From: Symbiodinium kawagutii
Taxonomy: Eukaryota; Sar; Dinophyceae; Suessiales; Symbiodiniaceae
Assembly (NCBI GenBank): GCA_009767595.1
Contig: VSDK01001190.1
Coordinates: 581,854-645,853, forward strand
Direction of reading: 5' to 3'
DNA: 64,000 bases
Part shown: piece by piece, positions 34,535 through 47,439 of the stretch
How the letters are laid out: each line of letters begins with the position of its first letter
How positions within the stretch are numbered: position 1 is the first letter of the stretch
Program-made: the position numbers and the translations under genes
Notes under the pieces: generated by a model
Database searches by the model: none
The model's input: the letters and a program-made list of their open reading frames with translations, nothing else
Told to the model about the DNA's origin: nothing

Positions 34535-35125
34535 TAATCCCTTCCCCCTATTACTAAACCCTCCCCCCCCGCTCCTCAAATACTAAGCTCCCCCAGGGTT
34601 TTTTTTATATTAGGGGGGATTTAATATTACGGCACCCTAATATTAAGTTTAGGACCCTAATGATAAAAACCATTTTGGCGTTGAATGTTTGCTTTATTAA
34701 AGTCTTTATTAAAACCTATTCAAAAATTGCAGAAACCAACTGCACGAAGGGGACCCTAACATTAAGTTTAGGACCCTAATGATAAAAACCATTTTGGCGT
34801 TTAATGTTTGCTTTATTAAAGTCTTTATTAAAACCTATTCAAAAATTGCAAAAACCAACTGCACGAAGGGGACCCTAATATTAAATTTAGGACCCTAATG
34901 ATAAAAACCACTTGGGTGTTTAGGACCCTAATATTAAACATCCCCTAAGCCAGAGGTTTTTCAATAATAGGGGGGAACGGTTGCTTGGGGAATGGGGTTT
35001 CCCTTTTACTTTCCAATTGCTACAATTAAAAGTACAATTGGCCAGAACCAAAAAAAAACAGAAGTGCACCCCCAAGGTGGTTTTTTGTATTAGGGGGGGT
35101 TTAGTAATAGTAGGAAGGGATTATA
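34535..35125. mobile_element. Non-autonomous element of about 590 bp with inverted ends
   Basis: The left end AATCCCTTCCCCCTATTAC (then TAAACCCTCCCCCC) is repeated inverted on the right (GGGGGGGTTTAGTAATAG, then TAGGAAGGGATT). Secondary inner inverted blocks occur (CCCCCAGGG...ATTAGGGGGG). No coding frame lies inside. The interior holds a 119-bp tandem repeat. Confidence 0.72.
34634..34944. repeat. 119-bp tandem repeat inside the 34.5-35.1 kb element
   Basis: Units starting ACCCTAA at 34634, 34753 and 34872 give two exact 119-bp spacings. The third unit is cut short near 34915. Each unit contains TTTAGGACCCTAATG and an AAACCTATTCAAAAATTGC segment. Confidence 0.9.
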
Positions 35126-35769
35126 CTGGCATTGGCATTTGAACATTGGCATTTACCATTTGCATGTGGCATGGCATATTTTTCTCTGGCGATTAGTTCA
35201 CCCCATAGAAGTTGGTAGGAATCGCTCACACGGGCACTTGATTAAGAGAAACTCACCAACAGCATAGCTGGTGAGACGGGCCCAGCAAATACTTCCTGTG
35301 TGGAATGCACATTGGAGGACTAGTCCTCAGTAGCTAGTTCATGGTTGAACCCAACTATGCCGGATTAGGGGATCAACTACCTTTGACTAATAGGTTTACT
35401 CCCACCATCAATAATCACAGTACAGTAATAACATCTGCTTCGCTAATCAAAATAGTAGTTGCCTAATAGTGGCTGAACAACTACATACTTCGCAATAAGC
35501 AATGAAAACCGACAAGAATGATTGGAAACCCACAAGAACAAACCACACATCTTCGCTACTTTTCGAGGGATAGTTACAATCTGCTCAAATCATGGGATCA
35601 ACCAGCTTGCCACCTGTCGATTCCATCCATCAGCACTATCACTCTCGCGCTAAATTCAACGAGACGTTGATTTTCAACACACTTGTTGCCAAAAAAGACA
35701 CCTTGCTGACACAATTGACACATATAGTATGAATTTTCTGCCGATGCCTTCATGGTTGCAACACAGAAT

Positions 35770-35905
35770 GAACAACACCTTACCAAACAGGTGTGGCAAA
35801 ACATGTCACCAAACAAAGCATTATGTTTTGAGTACACCTTAACAAACAATTGTGAACAAATGGTTTGAATATATACACCTTACCAAACAATTCTGAACAA
35901 ACCCA
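35770..35905. repeat. Short dispersed repeat ACACCTTACCAAACAATTC
   Basis: Three related blocks of about 28 bp at about 35774, 35834 and 35877 (CACCTTACCAAACAGGTG, CACCTTAACAAACAATTG, CACCTTACCAAACAATTC). They lie in an otherwise unassigned island whose minus-strand frames (35598-36058) are not convincing. Confidence 0.6.
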
Positions 35906-36082
35906 CAGTTTGCTTGGACAACTCGACTCAAAACGGTAGCTCCAACAGGCCAGTGGTGAGATGCCCACCCCTCGAATCTCACACATCGCTCGCGACCAGG
36001 CACATGCAGAGCCAAAGATCGAAACAGGCAACTCAAACCTGGCAGACTTTGATGTCACAGCTGAGGTTCAAGGTTCGTTCAC

Positions 36083-36328
36083 TCAGGTGACTTCACTGGG
36101 GTGTTCCGTGCTTCGGGAGGCAGTTGGGCTATCCCTGACACCAACTGCCACTGTGGTGGGATGATCATCCACAATTGGGAAAGTTCTCAAGGATAGTGGG
36201 CCCCGAGGACATGTGACATGGAATTCACAACTGGTGGTTTCCAGATGCGCACTGGGACCAGGCGGGGGCAAGCCCGTCGGTGATACTGCTGGGTTGAAAG
36301 TCAGTGATGTATCCCAGTAGGAAACCAT
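36083..36328 (-). CDS. Small ORF, 81 aa, Pro/Ser/Thr-rich, unknown protein
   Basis: ATG at 36326-36328, stop at 36083-36085. The translation is rich in Pro, Ser and Thr (SPTGLPPPGPSAHLETTS) without being a simple repeat. It looks like a linker or disordered region. The plus strand (35961-36164) is partly open as well. No family recognised. Confidence 0.23.
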   Translation of the reverse strand: MVSYWDTSLTFNPAVSPTGLPPPGPSAHLETTSCEFHVTCPRGPLSLRTFPIVDDHPTTVAVGVRDSPTASRSTEHPSEVT

Positions 36329-36649
36329 TAAAACTCACTCCAACGAATCACCATCAGAAATCAAAGTCTATTCCTGTGGGTTCAACACTTCATCCTGTCT
36401 ACTGGATCTTTTTGATGACCCACTAGAAGATTATGTGGCTACCAGGACCTGCTTGCCGCTACGGCAAGGTAATGAAACAACCATATACTCTCGATCAATG
36501 ATCAATCTTGGTGGCTCACCGGATTTCACCGATCATACCACAGTAGATTAATAGTTGAAAAGGATCCAAGAACAAAAGCGAGAAGGCTGGCATGACGTTG
36601 ATAGCACACAGCTGCATATGGGTTTATGAGTTTATGATATGATACAACC

Positions 36650-37400
36650 ATTGTTTATTTGCGCAATGCAACCATGATGAAAGTATCGTTAAACCATCAT
36701 CAAACCGTCGTTAAAACATGATCAAACCATCAACAACCATCATGAAACCATCATTAAACCATCATCAAACCATTGCTGAACCATCATTAAACCATTGCTG
36801 AATCATCATTTCACCATTGCTAAACCATCATTTCACCATTGCTAAACCATCATTAAACCATTGCCAAACCATCAGCAACCACCATCCATATGTGTTTTTT
36901 CTTTGTAGCTACGATGGACCACGTTACCCGCAGGTCATCCCGGCTCACGTTCGGCCTTGCAAAACTCTGTGACGCTGGAGTGCTGCCCAAATCGCTTGCA
37001 GCCCTCAGCAAGGAGGCAACGAGTTGGACCAAACTGATGGTGAACAGGCGGGTGAATTCGTTGGATAATGGTTAACTAATCGTTGGCAAATACTTATTAA
37101 ATGGTTGGTTAATGGTTTGTTGATGGTTAGTTAATGGTTGACGCGAATTGTTGATGATGCTAGTGGTTGATGATAATGGTTGATGTTAATGCGTGTTTAA
37201 TAAGGGTTAGGACTTAATACAACCACAAATATTGGCCACTAATTGATGGCTAAGTTGACGTATGGTTGTAGAATTGATGGTTGAACTAACGGTTGATGGT
37301 TGATGTCCATGGTTGATGCATATGGTTGATGCTAATTAACTATTAGTTTCACTCGCTGAGTGAAGGAATGGTTTCATAATTGATGGTTGATCAGTGCTTA
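36650..37400. repeat. Dense AACCATCATTAAACC array, then TGGTTGATGG array
   Basis: Up to about 36890 the plus strand repeats AAACCATCATTAAACC and ACCATTGCTAAACC in 12-14 bp steps. From about 37075 to 37400 the complementary words ATGGTTGATG and ATGGTTGGTTAATG dominate, so the two halves are in opposite orientation around a short GC-richer patch (36900-37070). Confidence 0.75.
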
Positions 37401-38024
37401 GTGGCTACTTGAAGGTAAGCTTATTATCAATCATTGGCGAATCATCAATCATCAAAAGCTACGACGATTAAGCATTGCAAGCCAGTATGCATTCAACCAT
37501 ACAAAGTCCTATTGGTAAAGCTTACCAACCGTTATGTATTCAACCATCAGAAACTATCGTGGAACAATGCGGGCCATTAACAATCAAAAACATGAGATCC
37601 AATAAGGGAATTTGCAAAATTGAATCTAAGACAAGGAATTGTGGGGTGTTTCTTCGAGGTATAATTTCAATCAAGATAATTTCGTTTGTGTACACTTGCA
37701 CATATTGCTTTGTAGTCTGACAAAAAAGTTCTAAGTTGTGCTGTGTACTGAGAGAAGAGATCATCTCAACATCTGCTGACCACCCAATCTTGCCTGAAAA
37801 CCATCAACTGACCGACAAGCAATCAATCATCAATGGTCAATAAGTATGAATCAGCGCTGCCAATTAACTATTAACTGGTCACTGGTCATCAGCCAACTTT
37901 CAACCATCCACTAACCATGAATTATCAATCCAGCTATCCTACAACATTCTTCATTCACTAAGGATGGTTGATTCACCAGTATTCCTAATGATTAACTGAT
38001 TATTGACACGTAATCATTATGAAC

Positions 38025-38280
38025 CGTGGGCTAAAGTAAATAACCGTAGCGAATAACCATCGTGAATAACTAATATTGAATAAGAGTAGTGAAAAACTGT
38101 AGTGAATAGCCATAGTGAATAGTGAATAACCATTGGCCATTGTTGACCATTATTCACTATGGTTAATTAGTGGTTTTATAGTGCTTATGAACCACCATAG
38201 TTTATGGTACCTCATAATCATTTACCGTAGTGAACCACCATAGTCTAACTACTGGTCATGAACCATTCACTAACTTTGCG
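38025..38280. repeat. AATAACCATAGTGAATA low-complexity repeat
   Basis: Words AGTGAATAACC, ATAGTGAATAG and GAACCACCATAGT recur at irregular 10-25 bp spacing. Confidence 0.65.
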
Positions 38281-38407
38281 ATTAGTCTTTTTCGCCTCAC
38301 CCGGTGTTTCGCTCAGGCCCTGACACGACGGATAAAGAGTCACCAGTCTTCACATCTGCCAAAACAGGTGACCTGATGCGAGACAATCGCATGGTGCCGC
38401 GGGCTCG

Positions 38408-38531
38408 TACAAGGTGGGTCCGTAACCAGCTATAAGTTGGCTTATAACTAGGGTAACTACTAGGTATGGCAGATATAACTATAGTTAAGTGGCCTTATAA
38501 ACCAAGTTTTAGCTAGGGGGGGCACCTTGTA
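38408..38531. mobile_element. Family E MITE-like element
   Basis: Ends TACAAGGTGGGTCCGTAAC and AGGGGGGGCACCTTGTA, with TATAAGTTGG and GGCTTATAA words inside; 124 bp. Confidence 0.65.
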
Positions 38532-39774
38532 GAGCATTGTTATGTAAACCAACTGCTATACTCCTGTGAGGTCATATAGCATACTGAGTATGCAGCTTAC
38601 TGATATCTTCTATAGTATGCGATCATTAAGTAAAGTAATCGGTACTGAATCTCTGCGTATATGGGGACGTATGGAACAATACCAACAGGTATAGGATGAC
38701 CAGGCAAACCCCATATAACTGGGATAAGCATAACTTAGCCGCCATCATATTCCGTTATTGTTTGACCAAACTGAATATTATTGGTAGTTGACCCATTGAA
38801 CCCCAAACAGGTGAGATAAGCATGGCATAGCCACCACTATATTCCCACAATTGTAGCTGGTTGTTTAACCCCTACAGGTACATAAACGTGTGATAGGTAT
38901 ATTACATGCTTGGTGGAGTGAGAGCCATGACATATCATCATATTCTATAGCCACTGCATCTTTGCCCCAAAAACCTACTATAGTCTTTAGTGCAATGTGC
39001 TCGCCATTTACCAAGGCATCTGGTTGATGGTTCGTATGTCTTAACACTCACTCAAGCAGCCTTGGGTAGCCAGCTAATCGGTGGTCAATGCCGGTGAATG
39101 ATATTGTTAGCTTAATGTTGTTGGTTGTGGTCCACTAGTTCATCAGCTTTTTGCATGCTCATTTTTCTTGGTACAGGCGGAACAACAGCAATCCTGAGCA
39201 ATTCGCGGCAGGGGGTCCCGACAAAAAGTCCAATTGAGAGTCTCCAATCACCTGCAAAGCAGGTGGTGCCCAGCAGTCAGAATACGCAAACCACTCATCG
39301 CACATTGCTACGAATGCAAAACTAATGGCAAATATTGGAAACAGTCGTATGGCCAAGAAAGGGTGAAATCAAGGATTTGGCAAACAAGTGTTGAAAATCA
39401 ATGAAATTACCACCAGCATGCATCCAAAGGCGGGGCTACGTTATCGCTAGACCAGGTACTTTCACGGTTCAAAGCTCCAAGTAGCAACCATCAAGCATTA
39501 CCATTCATCATCTCAATCATAATCATCTTGATCTTGATCACTCCCATCTCCAATGCTCCCAGTTACCATTATAGTAGGCAACCAAACACAAGCAACAATG
39601 ATAGAAACCAGCTTGATATAATGATAACTAAAAGCAAAAGTATCAATAATGGTTTATGTATGATTAAGCTTTGAATCATTAAACATCATTAACCACTAAT
39701 GGCGGCAATTCATAACTATGGACCCGGCAATGCCGATTTTTCAGGAATTTCATCATTTGGCCGGTTCATCTTTA

Positions 39775-39828
39775 CAGAGTGGTAACCCCCCCAGGCACTT
39801 GACTAGGGGGTATAGTTGGTACCACTGG
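39775..39828. mobile_element. Family D deletion derivative
   Basis: CAGAGTGGTAACCCCCCCAG is followed within 54 bp by GGGGGTATAGTTGGTACCACTG-like sequence in inverted orientation. A small hairpin (ACTGGTGGT / ACCACCAGT, 39824-39861) overlaps its right end. Confidence 0.4.
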
Positions 39829-40954
39829 TGGTAACCTGGTCATGGTAACATGACCACCAGTAATAACCCAGACTATATATAGGACATCATTAGAAGATAC
39901 ACTGGTGCTTATTGGCATGGCAAAAAACATGAGTATCAGCTGCCCAATATCCAATGCGTTAGATAATGATAAAATGCAGTATCATAACCAGCCTGCTCAT
40001 GATCACCAATCAGCCTCCACAGGGAACAACCAACAAGGCCCGTATTGGCATCACAAACACAGTGGCACTGCAACAGCGGAAGTGTCTCACATGAGGCTTT
40101 CCACAAATGCTGCTACACCCATCTGTATTCCAATGAGGATTACACCCGATCCTGTCGGTTTATGATTTTAAACTGCGAAGTAAATGAGGGCAATTCTTGG
40201 ATATTGCCATTGGTAAATACGAAAATTTCATCTCAGAAATGCTGTTGGTGAACTATGATGCAGTCAACCACGATAAGCCATACTAATTCCAACCATGCGT
40301 TAACAGCGATATCAAGAATTAAATCTAACCACTCTTAGCCTCTTCGCCACCGTCAATCACTATCAACCAATCATTCACCAATATGAATCATTTTTGCCAA
40401 CTACTGTCTGAAACGTGATTGCCGACTTGTCAGACTGCAAATTTCAGCAACTGAAAACTATTAGTGGGCTATTATTGGTGGTGATGGACCATTCTCATCA
40501 ACAAAATATTGGCCACTATTTGTGGCTTATTGGATGCATTAGCCACTCTCAAGTCCGCACTTTACCACTACCATCAAATCACGGCATTATTCATCACTAA
40601 CCATGATTAAGCAGTGTCGGCCACTGTCCATTAGTGCTGACCATCATCATTTTCCATTCAAGAACCATTTTCCTACTGGGAATGGTCCAATCCAATTTGA
40701 TGTTCTATCTTCTCCAGGATGAGTACAGGTTGAAGCAACATCGGATGGGTCATGATATCTGTATGTCAGTATTTTCATGATTTTGGCGTCAAGCAACATG
40801 ATGGGTCCATATACACCACTGTTCGACGAGAATCCACACCCACACTTGATCGACTTCCATATGCCAACGTGTACCGACTGCACAAGGTATACTCACCACA
40901 CTCTCAAATCATACGTATCTAAACATGGTTACGTACAATGCACACGGTCCATCA

Positions 40955-41061
40955 TGGTGGTTTCTCAAGTCATCGGGGTACCCCCAAATCATCCAGTTGA
41001 TCAATCATTTACACGATTAAATCAACCATTTCTTGGGTCCCAAGACTGGCTTCAGAAACCC
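40955..41061. mobile_element. Family A MITE-like element (diverged)
   Basis: The left end TGGTGGTTTCTCAAG and the GGGTACCCCCAAATCATCC block match family A. The right end is eroded (TTGGGTCCCAAGACTGGCTTC then AGAAACCC). Confidence 0.6.
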
Positions 41062-41119
41062 GAGTAGCCAGATATAGCTGGTATATCACGGTATATCCAC
41101 TATTCTTGTCTACCATCTG

Positions 41120-41290
41120 GTTTCACCACTCCCTGTAGCTCTAAATCGCTCCCCCTTTACAGCGGGATTCAGGGATACTCCTGGCGACCCTCATCGCTCC
41201 CTGAGAATCACCAACTAGTTGTTGCTTACTCTCCCCTATGACCAGCTTCACCAGCTATCAATCAGACACCACGCCGCCAGCTGAGGACCG
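41120..41290. repeat. Dispersed repeat G, copy 1
   Basis: Contains CTCCCCCTTTACAGCGGG, CAGGGATACTCCTGGCGACC, CTCATCGCTCCCTGAG and ACACCACGCCGCCAG in that order. The same order is found at 51675-51800, so this is a dispersed element or a conserved gene fragment. A GC-rich island continues to 41400. Confidence 0.5.
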
Positions 41291-42819
41291 CGCTGACAAC
41301 TCCGAATCCAAAAGAGTCATCGAACGAACCGAGAGGATCTCGTCGCTGAGCCTAGCGGCTTAGCCGGGTCGCGTCGTGGTGCCGGTGAACGGCTGGGTTG
41401 GCTGTTCACCGGTGATGCTGTGGATAGGCTTGGAACTAGGGTAGCTACCATGAGGTTTAAGTCCGTAATGCTTGAGTAGGATTTTTTGACAACTTCAGTG
41501 GGGTTTAACTGGAGCTATGCTTATAATTTGATGAATGATGAACTGTGATGATCAATCATCTTTGACTATGAGGTTCTTAATTTTTGACTTAGGCTAGCTC
41601 ACAACTGGTGAAGTAGCAGCCCATTGGCAAATCACCAACAAATCTACCTGGGGGGGTATCACTGTATGTACCATTGGGGTATTTAACAGAAAACAAATCT
41701 GTCCTTCTGCATTTGTGGTTACTATCCGCACACTTATCAACATTTTGAGAATCTTAATGACTAATGATTCGCGACCATCATAACCCGTACACAAACCCTC
41801 CAAAGCCACCCATCAAAGAACCATTGATAAATCCAGCTCCCAGCTCCCTCAGGTCCGGGCTTAAGATAAGTCACGTTTTCTTGATAACCTGAGGGCAGCT
41901 GTGTGCAGTCACACGCGGTGGCAGAGCTTCCGCCACCACGGTGCCCACCCAACAAAAAATCTGGGGCTTCTACCATGAATGAGACACACATAAGATGATA
42001 AGAATCATACAAAACACCAATGATAATAATAAACTGTTTTCCTGGTACCCCCTGAAACTTGAACCGGTTAAAGAAAACGGCAATACTTCAAATCATAAGA
42101 ATCTGACTCCACAATGGTGCACATCTCAACCGTTGAGGCCATCATGTGCTGCCGCTGCTGCTGGTCCAGAAGTCCGTACGCAGTTCTCGAAGAAGAAACG
42201 AGGCAAACCAATATTCAGCAATGGCATTGATCTCTAGGAGTGCGACCTGATGAAGTTTCATCAGCTGGCAGTTCTGGAAGCAGTGGTGATTTCTCAAGCG
42301 CAGGAGCCGTCATGGAAGGCTTTAAGGGGCCCTTGATTGGGCAGAACTTGTCGCAGAAAGTCTTCCCGGGGAAGTTGATAGTTCATGATCTGCAGAGTCT
42401 TCACCAGGGAGCGAGCCTCTGTCAAGTGGGTCCCCCGAACCAGTGAGTGATCATGGTGAATGTGATGAGTTACAAATGCCAGCAATGGTGGTGCGCGCGC
42501 ACCCCGGAGTACTTACAACTTTTGCTAAGATGAACCGCCTCTGAGCCAAGTATGTCAACCAGCAGCCCAAACGGAACAAGCTGATCGACCCAGGGTGAAG
42601 TGGAATCGCTTCATGTTACCTTATAACATCTCACAAGATAGATCAGGAACCAAACTCCGAACTAACTTCTATCTGCTAAACCAAAACATCGCTTGAGCTT
42701 GTTGGAACTTCCCCAAACATCTGAACTATTTCTTTGTTTTAGATGCTCAAGGGAAAAAAAGAGTTTGCAAGCAATGTGACCAACCAATCAAGTGCGTATT
42801 TACCAGACCATTAACAGTC

Positions 42820-42862
42820 ATACAGAGTGGTACCCCCAAAAGTTGTAAGTTGGTTTAACAGC
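42820..42862. mobile_element. Family D left-end fragment
   Basis: ATACAGAGTGGTACCCCC, then AAAAGTTGTAAGTTGGTTTA. No right end was found. Confidence 0.4.
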
Positions 42863-43087
42863 CATTCAACTTACTTATCTACCACAAGCAGCAGTTACCC
42901 AAACGTGAACTAACCCAGCTTAACCATACAATCACTAATTCACTGGAATGAGGTGCCTGAGGGCAGTCTAACGCGCGCACCCTCCCGCGGCAAAGACTTC
43001 TGTGAGAGCTTTTATCCAGTAATCGACCCTGTCGTCGAGAAACAACACCGCACCTTGTCTAGGGGGAAATAAGCAGCAATGTCATAT

Positions 43088-43188
43088 GGTGGTTTCTCAA
43101 AATAGGGAACCCCAAAAAATTATTGGTTTATTACTATTAATGATTAATAATGGATGATTTGAGGGTACCCCTATCTTGAGAAACACAC
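43088..43188. mobile_element. Family A MITE-like element (intact copy)
   Basis: 101 bp with inverted ends GGTGGTTTCTCAAAATAGGG / CCCCTATCTTGAGAAACACAC and flanking ATAT duplications (43084-43087, 43189-43192). The interior is TATTGG...TTATTA-rich. Confidence 0.82.
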
Positions 43189-43659
43189 ATATAGTTGCAT
43201 GTAATCTTAAAAAAAATGAAAGTCACAGAATGACATGGAACATCATAGAACCACAGCGAGTAAATGTGACCTCAAGAAGTACTTGCCAACGACCTTGTTT
43301 GAACCGACCACAGTGCTTGTAATGATAAATAAACGACTGACTCCCCCGTTGTAAATAGGTCAGTCTTTGGGTTACTGTAAGCATCGACACTTGAGGGAAA
43401 ACGGTGGAGAGTCAGCACGTTTCGGATGGCCATCGTTGCAGTACTGGACTATACAGCGGCTACCAAGAATATTGGGACCAGCAAATTGCTAGGGCATTGA
43501 AAACAAAACTGAAGGGCAATTCCAAGATTGGCGGTCACATCATGGTCCCACAAACACATGTAACAATACTGTAATGTATCAAAATCAATCCTACCAATGA
43601 CAACATGATAACAATGACCAACAATGATAATCATAGCATACTTTAATGTTTCTTAATCT

Positions 43660-43772
43660 GGCAGTGGGTCAAAACCCCGTACCCCTGGTTTCCCTACTAT
43701 TTACCATTGTCTTCCCTATTCTTGTTGGTGGAAATCCCCCATTGCTTGGTTGCTAAATATTGACCCATAGCC
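43660..43772. mobile_element. Family C MITE-like element (intact copy, opposite orientation)
   Basis: 113 bp, reading GGCAGTGGGTCAAAACCCC to AATATTGACCCATAGCC, so inverted relative to the other copies. ATCT flanks both sides (43656-43659, 43773-43776). Confidence 0.8.
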
Positions 43773-43799
43773 ATCTTGTTGTGTATAGAAACCAATCTA

Positions 43800-46783
43800 C
43801 CCCCCAACGGGCGGCTCTTTTACCCAAGTGGCGGAAAAGGAGGGCTTGATCTTCATCAAGGTATCTCAGAGGGGGGAAGGAAGCATGGGTGCAACATTCG
43901 TTTCGATAGATAGTGATGATGTGATGGTTTCTGCCCTTGTCAAAATGGTCGTTGCTCAAACCATGGGGAACTCCAAAACAGGTTGGTTGTCGGCTTATTT
44001 TTTTGGATGGTTACAAAAAGTGATTTGTGGGAAAAAAAAATGAGAAACACACAAATATGAAGATGGGTCAATGTTGACCAACCAGCAAAGGAGCCGTTGA
44101 ACACCCCAACTTTCAGACTAGTTTGGTCATTGATCGGATGTTCACCAGGAGTCGCGGGTATTGACCCGTGTCCGTATTGCATCAAGTGGGTGTGGCGTTT
44201 TTCTGAAAGTTTTTTATGTTGGGGTTCAAGCATTCGAGGTGTGACATGGCTGTGTTAATGGTAGATCCATATCTGTAAGCCGTTCTCAGTTTCACTCTAA
44301 CTAGCTCTACCAGAAACAAAACCTTGTGGGGGTTATCAACGTGAATATCCCATTATTTCATCGTTCACCATCGAAATTATCGCTGTAATTGTTGCTTCTG
44401 ATCCTCGGCATTGACCATGATGAACCAGCCATTCTAGGTTTCTTGAAAGTTGTAATTATTTCCCATGAGTCATAGTTCATGATCCACTCCCAAATCAAGA
44501 TTCGTTTTTTCTGGCGTAATGTCGGTCAAAAGGACAGTGGCTTCGGGATATCTGCGTGACATGCGCAATACTAATGCAAGGAGCTCTCTAGTTGTAAGTT
44601 TGTTAATAGGCCATTTGAAGATTAGTTGTAATTATCAACGGTAGTTAACAAGCTGGTTGTACAACTTGCATTTCAATTTGCACCAGTCCCTTCAGTTCTT
44701 TTCTTCAGAGAATGGTTGGAAACATATCGGACGGGCACAATTAGCCGAGATCACAGTCAGTGTAAACCATGTTACATGTTGGATAACCAAATCACAGTGG
44801 TGCATTGTCAAATGCAAAGATATTTGATGATCTTAAGAATAAAATCTCCCATCAAGTATCATTGATTGATTCTCATTCACAATGATGCGTAATTCATCAT
44901 TATCAAAGAGTCTCCCACGAATCATGATCAATTCATAATCAATATTATCATTGATGGGCAACGGCCATCTAATATCCCACTATGAATCATGGTAATAAAT
45001 AAAAGTAAACTTTCACAAATCACAATAGATTCACAGTGACTACTAATCATAATTCACTCACCATCACTAATAAATTCATAAATCAAACAATAAAATGGAT
45101 TCAAAGTAATAACTGACCACACAATCCACCAACCATTACTAACCATTACTAATAGATTCATCACTCCAAAATCTATCATGCTCACAACCCACCATGACAC
45201 CCGATCCCCCGTCACACCCGTTGCCAGATCTGAGGTCCGCGACATGTCCCAATAACTCTGCCCACTGCTCCGGAAGCTCACTTTGGCCTAGGCAGTTGCA
45301 CCGAATGTCCATGTCACCCAACTCGCATTAGTGACCATCAACCACTATGGTTGGTCGTTATGATTAACAATTAATTATCTACTTTGAATCACCGCCAAAA
45401 AACGGCATGTATCTAATGACAACTCTTTACTTATGACCCCCCCTTCTTTAAATCTAAGTAAAAAAAATTCCATAGGATTATTTAGGAGGATCCGATTGTT
45501 TTAAATTGACGAATAAAAATCCAATAATGGGGAAATCCAGATAAATGCTAAAATTTTCTTCTGTCTTGTCTGGTCACAGTCTACTTTTCACGACAGGGTT
45601 CAGGACATTTTTTCCACCTAATTTGGTTGCCCAAAAAATTTTGGCGTACTTGATCAAGGGGGGTTATTATTGCAAACACGGATTTGGCGTACTTTATTTT
45701 GGGGGGATTGTTTATTCGGGAATTGACATTGCTGATTTACAACATCACCCGCCCTTCAAAGGGAAGGTTTTGGATTTGCAAATGCTGTAAGCCAATAAAA
45801 AAGGCAACGCCCCCAATGTTTAGCCGCAACATGAATTCAACATTCCACGTATATGATTTGTACTTGCGCTTGTTGATTAATGAAGATTTTTGTCGTAAAC
45901 AACACATTGCCTCAAAGAAAACAATGATGTGGCGTGCTGCACAAAGGTCATTTGAGCAAGCAACCCTCTCCCTTTGAAACGATGGCCCTGTTTGGGTTCC
46001 CCGGGGGGCACGATCCCATCAGCAACGCGCAGACTGCTCCTGTATCCTTCCCCCAGTAGCACGCAAAAAACTTAGTCACAAAACCGGAAGCTGTTGTTGC
46101 CACTGTTTTTTGAATTTTGAATCCCTGGACCCGCCGCGTGCGATTGGAAAACATGCAAAGAAGATAGACATGACATGTCAAAAGTACTGCCCTTAATGTA
46201 GTTCCAGAAAGAAATGACTGATTGGGTTGGGATGACTGATTTCAACTTCAAAACTTGGATGGTCATCCCACTCATGAAGGATCAGGGCTTTTTCAACCAT
46301 TTTATGATCTACACTGACAGTGATCCCAAATGACCGCGAACATGTTGTAAGTAAACATAATCAACCTCAACGCGCCGCAATTTGAATGATCAAATTCATA
46401 ACTTGAATGGTTGGCATCTTGAACATTCATCCCGAAATTGTGCCGAACCTCGTAATTAAACATGATTGAACCATCTGACCAGCGTAAAAAAAAATATTCA
46501 ACAGGGACCGACATCCAAATCAACCACGGTCCTTTCCTATTGTTGCTAAGTGGTTGAACTGGATGTTGGTGATTGAAAATGTGTCAGGATCTGTTCCAAT
46601 GGTGCGTTTTCATGTGCTGATCATCCTGTTCCCATTCCTGTTCAGGGCGGCTACAGCAGTTGATTTGCAAGGGGTAAGTCATGGTTGATGAACAGTTGTT
46701 GATCATTGTTCAAGTCAACCAGATAGGAGTGCGAAACAATTTGTTCTAAACAGGGTATCTTCGTGTCAATGCATTCTTTTGTG
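43800..46783. other. Mostly background, no supported gene
   Basis: 44.3-45.1 kb is AATCATTATCAATC-type low complexity. Frames on both strands at 45.55-46.18 kb have mixed composition without a recognisable domain. A weak hairpin-like TTTCTTGAAAG region occurs at 44.44 kb. Confidence 0.45.
44054..44180. mobile_element. Family C MITE-like element (strongly diverged)
   Basis: Left end AAGATGGGTCAATGTTGACC, right end GGGTATTGACCCGTGTCC. The core differs from other copies. Confidence 0.4.
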
Positions 46784-47023
46784 TTAAATTAGCCAATTGC
46801 GGGTGTAAAGCAAAAAATGACGCTGTATACAACCAAAGTTTTTCCCCAACTTCTGATCCAGCTCCTGAATGGGGAAATGTTTCGATGTAAAAACCCTTGC
46901 GAAATCCTTCGGTAGGAATTGCCCATCACGAGTTTGCGGCCTCGCGTCGCACGTGGCACGTTGACATTGCAACGCGATGGCCACTAATCTGCGAACTGCT
47001 TGTGCGAAAGGAATGTCAGTCAT
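46784..47023 (-). CDS. Small ORF, 79 aa, unknown protein
   Basis: ATG at 47021-47023, stop at 46784-46786. The composition is protein-like (GQFLPKDFARVFTSKHFPIQ, LDQKLGKNFGC). Flanking DNA is mixed. Short related words (CACAAAGGCC, CAGGTGCGTT) recur just upstream at 47.04-47.09 kb and again at 47.45-47.51 kb, suggesting a local duplication. No family recognised. Confidence 0.23.
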   Translation of the reverse strand: MTDIPFAQAVRRLVAIALQCQRATCDARPQTRDGQFLPKDFARVFTSKHFPIQELDQKLGKNFGCIQRHFLLYTRNWLI

Positions 47024-47239
47024 TTCAAACCCAGTGCTTCCAAAGGCCTAGTTTACCAGGTGCGTTATCACAAAGGCCATCCAAAACCTCAAGGCTATGA
47101 AAAACCCTTGTCCAAATAGATATTTACATCCCCTAGAAACCAGCTTCAGCAGAAACAATACTGCAGCGCTGCTCTTCAAGTTCCACTCTCAACAGGCGCG
47201 ATCTGCCAACCATTTTCTACACAAAACTTGAGAACCCAA

Positions 47240-47310
47240 TTTTCACAGCTTTTCACGGCCTTTTCACCCGGTTTCACTGGCTTTTCACGGCCTTTTCACG
47301 CATTTACGGA
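47240..47310. repeat. TTTTCACGGCC short tandem repeat
   Basis: Six or so units of 10-12 bp (TTTTCACAGC, TTTTCACGGC, TTTTCACCCG and similar). Confidence 0.82.
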
Positions 47311-47439
47311 TTTTGCAGTTTCGACAGGATTCGTAGATATTGCTACGGATTTCTAAAGAAACCAAATTGATGTTCACGATTAATATTAAATTAATAGGTC
47401 TGAAACCATCCGAACCACACTTGCCTGCATAGACAAACA

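Larger units (their letters stand above)
37401..40954. other. Mostly background, no supported gene
   Basis: Open frames at 39125-39356 (both strands) and 39905-40251 (plus) have fairly protein-like composition but lack start context and a recognisable domain. Minus 40647-40883 is similar. The rest is AACCAT/GTGAATA background with E and D elements. Confidence 0.45.

Noticed and set aside
34634..34944. Interstitial telomere
   Set aside because: TTTAGG and CCCTAA words occur, but only once per 119-bp unit and not in tandem TTTAGGG runs.
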